From Acidobacteriota bacterium (GTDB lineage: Bacteria; Acidobacteriota; Terriglobia; 20CM-2-55-15): 7,397 nt of DNA. Shown here piece by piece: positions 1 to 4,820 of the stretch. The DNA lies in NCBI GenBank assembly GCA_003222755.1, contig QHXA01000367.1:1-7397 (forward strand), in the 5' to 3' direction. The notes below the pieces were generated by a model. It made no database searches, was not told where the DNA came from, and saw nothing but the letters and a program-made list of their open reading frames with translations. How positions within the stretch are numbered: the first letter of the stretch is position 1; the number at the start of each line of letters is the position of its first letter. A program made the translations under genes and the position numbers.

Positions 1-6
1 TACCGT

Positions 7-579
7 CTACGAAGCCTCTCTTTCGAATTCATCCAACGCCGCCAGTTCTCTTTTCACCCGTCGGGCTTCCCAATGGCGAACAATGATAAGGAGGATCAGT
101 AACGCTGGAATGAGAATGCGAACAATCAGAGGGCCGACAGTTTCGGCCCAAATGTTTGCGGTCAGCGCCGCGTAGAAGGCCAGCGCAGCGGCAAAGCGCC
201 AGGTTAATCCGATCGAGCCATAAGCATTCCGGTATTGCGTTTCGAGTTCCCGCCGATAAAAACTTACGCAGTCGTTCAGGGCTGCCTGGTCCGCCAATAC
301 CGGCGGCGAGGAGATTCGCTGATAGGCCTTCCGTGCGGCAACTAAGACGACAACCATCAGTGCTGCTGTAATAATTCGCGCGGGCGGAACTTCCACGAGT
401 GCGACGGCGCCGAGGATCATCAGGAGAACCGCAAAAAACATCGTGACGATCAGAACGCGACGCGCTTTCCTCTGAGCGGCATTCGCCCGGGCCCGAACCA
501 ATTCTACGGACATAACCGGATGCTCCCTTCTGTGGCTTTGCCAGATGTGTTTTGGGTCATTGAAGGTTTCGTGCATCAT
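7..579 (-). CDS. Four-TM membrane protein coupled to ECF sigma factor (putative anti-sigma-like regulator)
   Basis: This 190-residue protein has a charged N-terminal segment (about 1-41, with a DPKHIWQ motif near residue 8), two membrane segments (about 42-62 and 66-82), a polar helical linker (about 83-125, including NDCVSFYRRELETQ at 102-115), two more membrane segments (about 126-143 and 148-167) and a charged C-terminal tail. Its start is the first ATG of an ATGATGA overlap with the sigma-factor stop, preceded by GGGAG (plus-strand 585-589), so translation is probably coupled. The open frame continues upstream, but that part is only the out-of-frame shadow of the sigma gene. From memory, similar WQ-containing four-TM proteins follow ECF sigma genes in Acidobacteriota. 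The position suggests control of the sigma factor at the inner membrane. No zinc anti-sigma HxxxCxxC motif is present, so the anti-sigma role is inferred from context. The second ATG of the pair is an alternative start. Confidence 0.72.
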   Translation of the reverse strand: MMHETFNDPKHIWQSHRREHPVMSVELVRARANAAQRKARRVLIVTMFFAVLLMILGAVALVEVPPARIITAALMVVVLVAARKAYQRISSPPVLADQAALNDCVSFYRRELETQYRNAYGSIGLTWRFAAALAFYAALTANIWAETVGPLIVRILIPALLILLIIVRHWEARRVKRELAALDEFEREAS

Positions 580-1094
580 CCTTGCTCCCGTGCCTGAAAC
601 CGCCGCGCCAGAACGGTCTTGATCCGATGGATCTTGGACCGCACATTTGCCGACGATAAGCCTGTGATTTCTCCGATCGTGACGGCGTCGAGATCTTCGA
701 GATAGAGCAACATCAGCTCGCGATCCGGCGGCTTCAAGCGATGAATCAACTGAAGCAACCGCTCCGCGTCGAGTCGTTCGTCTACGTCGCGGACCTCGTT
801 GGCATGGATCGGAACAGTCTCGATTTCTTCGATACTCAGCAGTACCTGCGAGTTGGTGTAGCGCTTCCGAATCACCTGCGAAGTCGCGACATTGTGAGCG
901 ACGCGATACACCCAGGTACGTAGCGAACACCGCTCCTGGAATTTTTCAAAACTGCGCCACAATGCGAGGTGAATATCCTGCAATAAGTCTCGCCGACGCT
1001 CCGAATCGAGTTCATAAGCGCGAACGAGCCGGTCCAGCGCATCGCCGAATTCCGTCGTTGCTTGCTGGTAAACATCGTCCTGGCTTTGACTCAC
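576..1094 (-). CDS. RNA polymerase sigma factor, ECF (sigma-70) family
   Basis: With the GTG start this is a 172-residue extracytoplasmic-function sigma factor, a normal size for the family. Region 2 spans about residues 15-80 and contains the characteristic DLLQDIHLALWRSFEKF helix followed by SLRTWVYRVAHNVA, which binds core RNA polymerase and the -10 element. Region 4 (about 112-167) carries LKPPDRELMLLYLEDL and the helix-turn-helix TIGEITGLSSANVRSKIHRI, which reads the -35 element. No start has a clear Shine-Dalgarno sequence. I prefer GTG at 1094 because the protein domain begins there and because the in-frame ATG at 1193 would put coding sequence across a cluster of repeated operator-like motifs. 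The ATG would give 205 residues with a basic, unfamiliar N-terminus. The gene overlaps the downstream membrane-protein gene by four bases and is divergent from an outer-membrane protein gene, which may be a target. The subfamily and the inducing signal cannot be told from sequence. Confidence 0.88.
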   Translation of the reverse strand: MSQSQDDVYQQATTEFGDALDRLVRAYELDSERRRDLLQDIHLALWRSFEKFQERCSLRTWVYRVAHNVATSQVIRKRYTNSQVLLSIEEIETVPIHANEVRDVDERLDAERLLQLIHRLKPPDRELMLLYLEDLDAVTIGEITGLSSANVRSKIHRIKTVLARRFQAREQG

Positions 1095-1270
1095 AAAACA
1101 GATAGTCGCCGGTTGGCGCCGTCTGTTGCAGATTTTTGTGCGCGAAGCGTTCGCGATTTCACGAGATTTATCGCGAATTATCTGCACGTTCATGGCAGTC
1201 GCGAACAGATAAAAGCAGTTAGCCGCTTGGCAGATGCGTTGCTTGGATGCGGAGCGGAGGATCACAAAAA
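1095..1270. promoter_or_regulatory. Divergent intergenic regulatory region with repeated CGCGAA half-sites
   Basis: This 176-bp region separates the minus-strand sigma gene from the plus-strand outer-membrane protein gene. It holds four copies of a TCGCGAA-like element: 1141-1146 (plus), 1150-1156 (minus), 1171-1177 (plus) and 1199-1205 (plus). The first two form CGCGAA-GCG-TTCGCG. The second and third form an exact 8-bp inverted repeat, TTCGCGAT/ATCGCGAA (1150-1157, 1170-1177), with centres 20 bp apart, about two helical turns. A further inverted pair, TTATCTG/CAGATAA, lies at 1178-1184 and 1206-1212. I could not identify convincing -35/-10 boxes on either strand. Protein binding here is an inference from symmetry and spacing. 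Confidence 0.45.
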
Positions 1271-1897
1271 ATGAACAGGCTGAAAATTTCGAAGCGCACA
1301 CTCAGTGGATTGATCGCAGTCATCATCGTCCTTTCATTGTCTGCGGCAAACGCTCTGGCACAGGAAGGACGATCTCAAATCAATTTGCAGGGTACGGGTG
1401 TGATCATCAAAGATTCGGATAGCGGCGGATTAACGCAACAAGCGACTCGATCCGGGGGATTCCTGGTTGGCTATTCCTACCAGTTTCACCGGTGGGCGGG
1501 CGTTGAAGCCAACTACGGCTACAGCCGCAACACTCAGAAGTTTTCGGGCACCGCTGCAGAAACCGCAATTCAATCGGACATTCACCAGATCACCGGAGCA
1601 TTTGTTCTGCACGTTCCCGTCGAAACGCCCATCGTAAAACCCTATGCGCTGGCAGGTACGGGAGTTTTGGTGTTTGACCCAACCGACAACGTGAGAATCG
1701 CGGGGGCCGACCAGCAGAGTCGCGCGGCCTTCGTATATGGAGGCGGTCTGGATTTCGAAGTTGCGCATACCTTTGGTATACGCGCGGAATATCGCGGATT
1801 CGTTTACAAGGCTCCCGATTTCAAGATTGGAACTCTGGACCTCGACAAATTCACCCACCTCGCACAACCATCCGTTGGAATTTTCTTCCGCTTTTGA
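1271..1897 (+). CDS. Outer-membrane beta-barrel protein (OmpA-barrel/OMP_b-brl-like)
   Basis: This 208-residue protein begins with a clear Sec signal peptide: basic MNRLKISKR, a hydrophobic core at about 11-25 and a probable cleavage after ANALA at residue 30. The mature part is made of alternating polar and aromatic strands, for example GGFLVGYSYQFHRWAGVEAN and GGGLDFEVAHTFGIRAEYRG. It ends in FFRF, so the last residue is phenylalanine, the usual BAM-complex recognition feature of outer-membrane barrels. The size fits an eight-stranded barrel of the OMP_b-brl type. ATG 1271 is chosen over the upstream in-frame ATG at 1247 because GGAGG lies at 1256-1260 and the signal peptide starts properly there. 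The gene is divergent from the ECF sigma gene and ends before a strong hairpin. Its role (structural, adhesion or small-molecule permeation) cannot be decided, and no ligand-binding motif is visible. Confidence 0.85.
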   Translation: MNRLKISKRTLSGLIAVIIVLSLSAANALAQEGRSQINLQGTGVIIKDSDSGGLTQQATRSGGFLVGYSYQFHRWAGVEANYGYSRNTQKFSGTAAETAIQSDIHQITGAFVLHVPVETPIVKPYALAGTGVLVFDPTDNVRIAGADQQSRAAFVYGGGLDFEVAHTFGIRAEYRGFVYKAPDFKIGTLDLDKFTHLAQPSVGIFFRF

Positions 1898-1913
1898 CCC
1901 CTCCTTCTTGTTA

Positions 1914-1942
1914 TCCGGCGGGCTGCTCCACAGTCCGCCGGA
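1914..1942 (+). terminator. Hairpin terminator after the outer-membrane protein gene
   Basis: A 12-bp stem (TCCGGCGG plus GCTG on the left, CAG plus TCCGCCGGA on the right, with one G-U pair) closes a 5-nt loop, 16 nt after the stop codon. The T-rich tract TCTTTT is 9 nt downstream (1952-1957), not immediately adjacent. This makes it a strong but imperfect intrinsic terminator. It separates the barrel gene from the DM13 gene. Confidence 0.6.
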
Positions 1943-1997
1943 GTGGTCAAGTCTTTTGCGGCGTAACAGAATGGCCAGTTCGTTGACTAATCCACAT

Positions 1998-2015
1998 CGG
2001 CTTCAAATGAAGCCG
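1998..2015. promoter_or_regulatory. 18-bp palindrome in the leader of the DM13 gene
   Basis: CGGCTTCAAATGAAGCCG consists of two exact 8-bp arms around a central AA. It lies 5 bp before the AGGAG ribosome-binding site (2021-2025) and 9 bp after a TTGACT -35-like hexamer (1983-1988), so it would cover the expected -10 position. It could be an operator for a dimeric repressor or a small leader hairpin. No T tract follows, so it is unlikely to be a terminator. Confidence 0.4.
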
Positions 2016-2032
2016 TCAAGAGGAGAAACGAC

Positions 2033-2527
2033 ATGAAAAAAAAGATCTGGATTGGCAGCGGTTTGGTCGTGGCGGCAATTGCATGGTACGCCTTTCGCCC
2101 CGAATTGCTATTCGTCAATAAATCGGTTTCGGAAAGCTTCCCAGCAACATCCATTGCGGCCAATACCTCGGATGCTGCTGGTCCAAAGCAGTTAGCATCA
2201 GGACAGTTCAAAGGCTATGCACACGAAACGCAGGGCAACGCGGGAATCTATGAAGTTAACGGCAAGCGCGTGTTGCGACTTACCGAGTTCAAGACCTCTA
2301 ATGGGCCGGATGTGCACGTTTATCTCGTAGCCGCTCCGGATGCAAAGGATGACGCGACGGTAAAGAAGGCCGGTTTTATCGACCTCGGATCGATGAAAGG
2401 CAACATGGGCGATCAGAACTATGACGTTCCAAATACGGCGGACTTCCACAAGTATCAAGCCGTGACCATTTGGTGCGCACGCTTCAATGTGAACTTTGCA
2501 ACGGCGCCACTGACCAACGCGGATTAA
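2033..2527 (+). CDS. Membrane-anchored DM13 domain protein
   Basis: This 164-residue protein starts with a short basic tip and one hydrophobic segment (about 5-21), which probably anchors it in the inner membrane with the rest in the periplasm. It lacks a lipobox cysteine. Residues 55-161 match the DM13 (putative electron-transfer) domain: SGQFKGYAHETQGNAGIY, then VNGKRVLRLTEFKTSNGPDV, then HVYLVA, and near the end VTIWCARFNVNFATAPL. The conserved cysteine of the family is present at 148. DM13 domains are proposed to be redox or heme-linked, but their biochemical function is poorly established. The start is well supported by AGGAG at 2021-2025, seven bases before the ATG. The gene stands between two hairpins, so it is probably monocistronic, possibly controlled through the palindrome just upstream. 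Confidence 0.85.
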   Translation: MKKKIWIGSGLVVAAIAWYAFRPELLFVNKSVSESFPATSIAANTSDAAGPKQLASGQFKGYAHETQGNAGIYEVNGKRVLRLTEFKTSNGPDVHVYLVAAPDAKDDATVKKAGFIDLGSMKGNMGDQNYDVPNTADFHKYQAVTIWCARFNVNFATAPLTNAD

Positions 2528-2552
2528 TTCAATGCAAGTAAGAGCTCTGGGA

Positions 2553-2583
2553 GTGGAAGCCGGGACTTCCGCCTGGCTTCCAC
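2553..2583 (+). terminator. Terminator-like hairpin after the DM13 gene
   Basis: GTGGAAGCC (2553-2561) and GGCTTCCAC (2575-2583) form a perfect 9-bp stem around a 13-nt loop, 26 nt after the DM13 stop codon. Only a short ATTT follows, so termination may be weak. It lies 19 nt before the FMN reductase start and could also act as a leader structure for that gene. A competing fold using CTTCC inside the loop (2566-2570) is possible. Confidence 0.45.
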
Positions 2584-2602
2584 GGCATTTAAGCTTAGAA
2601 GC

Positions 2603-3172
2603 ATGAACGAAGCGCGTCTCCTTTCTATACCTGTCATCTTGGGAACCACACGCAAAGGCCGGATGAGTGCCCATGCTGCGCAATTCGTATTCGGTCAGTT
2701 GCAAAAGCGCGAGGGGGTCACCACCGAACTCATCGATATTGCGGAGTTGAAGCTCCCCGTCGATGACGCCGGCGAAGCGGTAAAGGATCCGCGTTTTTCA
2801 GCTGCCATGGAACGTGCGGATGCCATTGTCATTGTTAGTCCCGAGTACAACCATAGTTTTCCCGGCTTGTTGAAGCACGTTCTCGACAGTTGCCTCAAGG
2901 AATATATTCATAAAGCTGCCGGTATCGTTGGTGTTTCCGCCGGCGTGTTCGGCGGTGCGCGGGCCATTGAGCACTTTCAACCGGTCCTACGCGAACTGGG
3001 ACTCGTTTCCATATTTTGGGATGTGAATTTTGGCACAGTCGAGAAGGTTTTCGATGGCAACGGCCAACTCCTCGACCATGTTTACGTGCGCCGGACCGAT
3101 AAGTTCCTCAACGAACTCATCTGGATGGCAAAAGTTCTCCGATATGGAAGGGAGAACATTTCTCTGGAGTAG
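2603..3172 (+). CDS. NAD(P)H-dependent FMN reductase (flavodoxin-like fold)
   Basis: This 189-residue protein is of the usual length for the NADPH-dependent FMN reductase family (PF03358 type), which transfers hydride from NAD(P)H to bound or free FMN, or to quinones, azo compounds or chromate, in the cytoplasm. The first strand leads into GTTRKGRMS (14-22), the FMN-phosphate loop. SPEYNHSFPGLLKHVLD (79-95) is the family hallmark that contacts the flavin ring. VSAGVFGGARA (111-121) forms the third flavin-contacting loop. The C-terminus (about 150-189) is a helical extension. Only a weak AGAAG precedes ATG 2603, and there is no better start. The next gene begins 8 bases after the stop, so the two are very likely co-transcribed. 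The physiological substrate cannot be told from sequence. Confidence 0.9.
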   Translation: MNEARLLSIPVILGTTRKGRMSAHAAQFVFGQLQKREGVTTELIDIAELKLPVDDAGEAVKDPRFSAAMERADAIVIVSPEYNHSFPGLLKHVLDSCLKEYIHKAAGIVGVSAGVFGGARAIEHFQPVLRELGLVSIFWDVNFGTVEKVFDGNGQLLDHVYVRRTDKFLNELIWMAKVLRYGRENISLE

Positions 3173-3180
3173 GAGGAGGA

Positions 3181-3354
3181 ATGCGTTGTCCAAATTGCGG
3201 CACCTTGATGAACCGGCATGCTGAAAAACCGATCAAGGATCCTCACGTTCCGGAAGGCGAAGTCATCGCTTCCATTCACTACTGTCCCCGTTGCGGCAAA
3301 GTTGAGGCTGAACTGGAGCCGCTCCTAAATTCCGAAATAAATTTCCGGGAATAA
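3181..3354 (+). CDS. 57-residue zinc-ribbon microprotein
   Basis: This short gene encodes MRCPNCGTLMNRHAEK, a 57-residue product with two CxxC knuckles, C3-P-N-C6 and C35-P-R-C38, separated by 28 residues. This is the spacing of a small zinc-ribbon fold that holds one structural zinc. The tail (40-57) is acidic and has no recognisable domain. An excellent AGGAGGAGGA ribosome-binding stretch (3171-3180) runs right up to the start codon and begins inside the stop of the FMN reductase gene, which argues for real and coupled translation. Similar tiny zinc-ribbon proteins of unknown function are common in soil bacteria. It could bind nucleic acid, act as a partner of the reductase or store metal; nothing in the sequence decides between these. 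The gene ends about 45 bases before the hairpin array. Confidence 0.78.
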   Translation: MRCPNCGTLMNRHAEKPIKDPHVPEGEVIASIHYCPRCGKVEAELEPLLNSEINFRE

Positions 3355-3394
3355 ACCAACACGCTCGCGCGGCATCTAGCTATCGAGGTGCAGC

Positions 3395-3540
3395 CATGGG
3401 CGCACCCCGACAGGGGTGCGAGGAGTCCGCGCCACCCTTTCAGGGTGCGGATTCCAGAGTTGTCGAAGTATTCCAGGGGTACGCAAAAAACGCGTACCCC
3501 TGGCTAATTTCCCAGCACCGCTCCGCGGTGCCCAGAGGAT
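3395..3540. repeat. Four-hairpin palindromic element
   Basis: Four adjacent hairpins lie within about 130 bases. H1 is CGCACCCC-GACA-GGGGTGCG (3401-3420, 8-bp perfect stem). H2 is CACCCT-TTC-AGGGTG (3433-3447, extended by an outer CCG/CGG with a 3-nt bulge). H3 is CCAGGGGTACGC at 3473-3484 pairing with GCGTACCCCTGG at 3492-3503 (12-bp perfect stem, A-rich 7-nt loop). H4 is GCACCGC-TCC-GCGGTGC (3515-3531, 7-bp perfect stem). The arms are variations on GCACC/GGTGC. The design recalls REP/BIME-type or other dispersed palindromic repeats, and I have a general memory of similar multi-hairpin repeats in Acidobacteriota and Planctomycetes, which I cannot verify. Only one copy is visible here. The outer boundaries are approximate. 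Confidence 0.7.
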
Positions 3541-4712
3541 ACAAACATGTTTATGCGATCGATGCATCGACGGGCATGTTGTTATGGAAAACGAAAATCG
3601 ACAATTTCCCTCTGGCGCGAGTCACGGGATCACCGACGTTTTATAACGGGCGGCTTTATGTCGGAGTCGCTTCCGGGGAAGAAAACGCAGGTGCTGCGTC
3701 CGACTATCAGTGCTGCCGCTTTCGCGGAAGTCTGCTTTCGCTGAATGCGAGTAATGGTGAACAAATCTGGCGAACCTACACGATCACCGAAGAAGCGCGG
3801 CCCACGTGGAAAAATAAAAACGGTGTTCAACAGTGGGGACCATCGGGAGCGCCGATTTGGACAAGCCCGGCAATCGATCCGCGGCGGAACGCCGTCTACG
3901 TCACGACGGGCGATAACTACAGCGATCCGCCAACCAGCAATAGCGATGCTTTTATGGCGTTTGATCTCAATTCCGGCAAAGTGCTTTGGTCGCGACAGGT
4001 GTGGTCGGCGGATGCCTGGAATACCTCATGCCGGTTGCAGGATCGAATCAATTGTCCCGATGCCGATGGGCCTGATTTCGATTTCGCGTCTTCACCGATT
4101 CTGGTAACGCTTCCCAATGGCCGTCGCGCGCTCATCGCGGGGCAGAAGTCGGGCATGGTCCATGCCCTCGATCCTGATCGAAACGGCGAGATACTGTGGC
4201 AGGTTCGCGTCGGCAAAGGCGGGATCAATGGCGGTGTTCAATGGGGCTCTGCCGCGGATCAAGCGAATGTCTACGTTGCCCTTTCTGATATTGGCCGCAT
4301 TCCGATCCCCAACAGCCAGGCTGTCGATCCCGACCCAAAAGTAGGCGGCGGCATGTTCGCCCTCCGGCTCGATAACGGGCAGCGTGTGTGGCAGACGCCT
4401 GCGCCGCCATGCGACCAGAGAAAGCGGTGCAGCCCGGCTCAGTCGGCTGCCGTGACTGCGATTCCGGGCATTGCGTTTTCCGGATCCGTTGATGGCCATC
4501 TCCGCGCTTACTCGACCGCAGATGGAAAAATCATGTGGGACTTCGACACGGTCCGCACTTACGAAACGGTAAATAAGATCACAGCGCGAGGCGGTTCTCT
4601 GAATGGTCCCGGTCCTGCTATTGCGGGCGGGATACTGGTGGTCAACTCGGGATACATCGCGAATGGAATACCCGGCAACGTCCTGCTTGCGTTTTCGCCG
4701 GACGGGAAGTGA
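3396..4712 (+). CDS. PQQ-binding-like beta-propeller protein (polyvinyl-alcohol-dehydrogenase type), N-terminally truncated
   Basis: From about residue 50 this frame encodes propeller blades typical of PVA-dehydrogenase-like quinoproteins. Visible elements are HVYAIDASTGMLLWKTKID (51-69), the vicinal cysteine pair YQCCRFRGS (104-112), the block KNKNGVQQWGPSGAPIW (139-155), TGDNYSDPPT (171-180), DFDFASSPILVTLP (227-240), GQKSGMVHALDP (249-260), WQVRVGKGG (268-276) and the usual C-terminal block ARGGSLNGPGPAIAGG (397-412) ending near LLAFSPDGK. These enzymes act in the periplasm with PQQ and often carry a cytochrome c domain. The signal peptide, any cytochrome domain and the first blades are missing. 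Residues 1-48 are the in-frame translation of the four-hairpin repeat and resemble no part of the family. No ribosome-binding site precedes ATG 3396. The homologous part begins near base 3540. The gene is most likely a decayed 5'-truncated remnant, or an assembly join at the repeat; a functional shortened protein is less likely because no export signal remains. Confidence 0.7.
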   Translation: MGAPRQGCEESAPPFQGADSRVVEVFQGYAKNAYPWLISQHRSAVPRGYKHVYAIDASTGMLLWKTKIDNFPLARVTGSPTFYNGRLYVGVASGEENAGAASDYQCCRFRGSLLSLNASNGEQIWRTYTITEEARPTWKNKNGVQQWGPSGAPIWTSPAIDPRRNAVYVTTGDNYSDPPTSNSDAFMAFDLNSGKVLWSRQVWSADAWNTSCRLQDRINCPDADGPDFDFASSPILVTLPNGRRALIAGQKSGMVHALDPDRNGEILWQVRVGKGGINGGVQWGSAADQANVYVALSDIGRIPIPNSQAVDPDPKVGGGMFALRLDNGQRVWQTPAPPCDQRKRCSPAQSAAVTAIPGIAFSGSVDGHLRAYSTADGKIMWDFDTVRTYETVNKITARGGSLNGPGPAIAGGILVVNSGYIANGIPGNVLLAFSPDGK

Positions 4713-4744
4713 GCTCTCAGAGATCGTGAGTCAAGGAATTCATG

Positions 4745-4775
4745 TTGAAGCGCTTTGACTTTGTTCGGCTATAAT
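4745..4775 (+). promoter_or_regulatory. Candidate promoter of the TonB-dependent receptor gene
   Basis: A perfect TATAAT -10 box lies at 4770-4775, 45 bases before the start codon. The best -35 is TTGAAG at 4745-4750, giving a somewhat long 19-bp spacer; a TTGACT at 4755-4760 is too close. The arms GCTTTGA (4752-4758) and TCAAAGC (4790-4796) form a 7-bp inverted repeat around the -10 and the likely transcription start, which could be an operator. The -10 is strong evidence; the rest is inferred. Confidence 0.5.
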
Positions 4776-4820
4776 CGCGCCCATCGTAATCAAAGCAAAA
4801 GTCGTTCATGTGGAGGAAAG

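Noticed and set aside
580..930. N-terminal extension of the minus-strand membrane protein frame, adding 117 residues
   Set aside because: It lies entirely within the sigma-factor gene in another frame, is arginine-rich low-complexity sequence, and the ATGATGA overlap with a good RBS marks the true start.
1095..1301. Upstream extension of the sigma-factor frame, including an ATG at 1193
   Set aside because: The added residues do not resemble sigma factors and would cover the repeated operator-like motifs. GTG 1094 gives a normal ECF length.
1430..1867. 145-residue minus-strand open frame
   Set aside because: It is a shadow of the outer-membrane barrel gene, whose signal peptide, strand pattern and terminal phenylalanine are all convincing.
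2198..2704. 168-residue minus-strand open frame
   Set aside because: It is antisense to the DM13 and FMN reductase genes and spans the hairpin between them; the product has no recognisable domain and there is no RBS.
3396..3540. CRISPR array or tandem direct repeat
   Set aside because: The units are inverted hairpins with different arms, not identical direct repeats separated by unique spacers.
4092..4499. 135-residue minus-strand open frame inside the propeller gene
   Set aside because: The plus strand carries clear propeller motifs here; the antisense product is arginine-rich and unfamiliar.
4713..4740. Possible terminator after the propeller gene (CTCTCAGAG)
   Set aside because: The stem is only four base pairs and no T tract follows.
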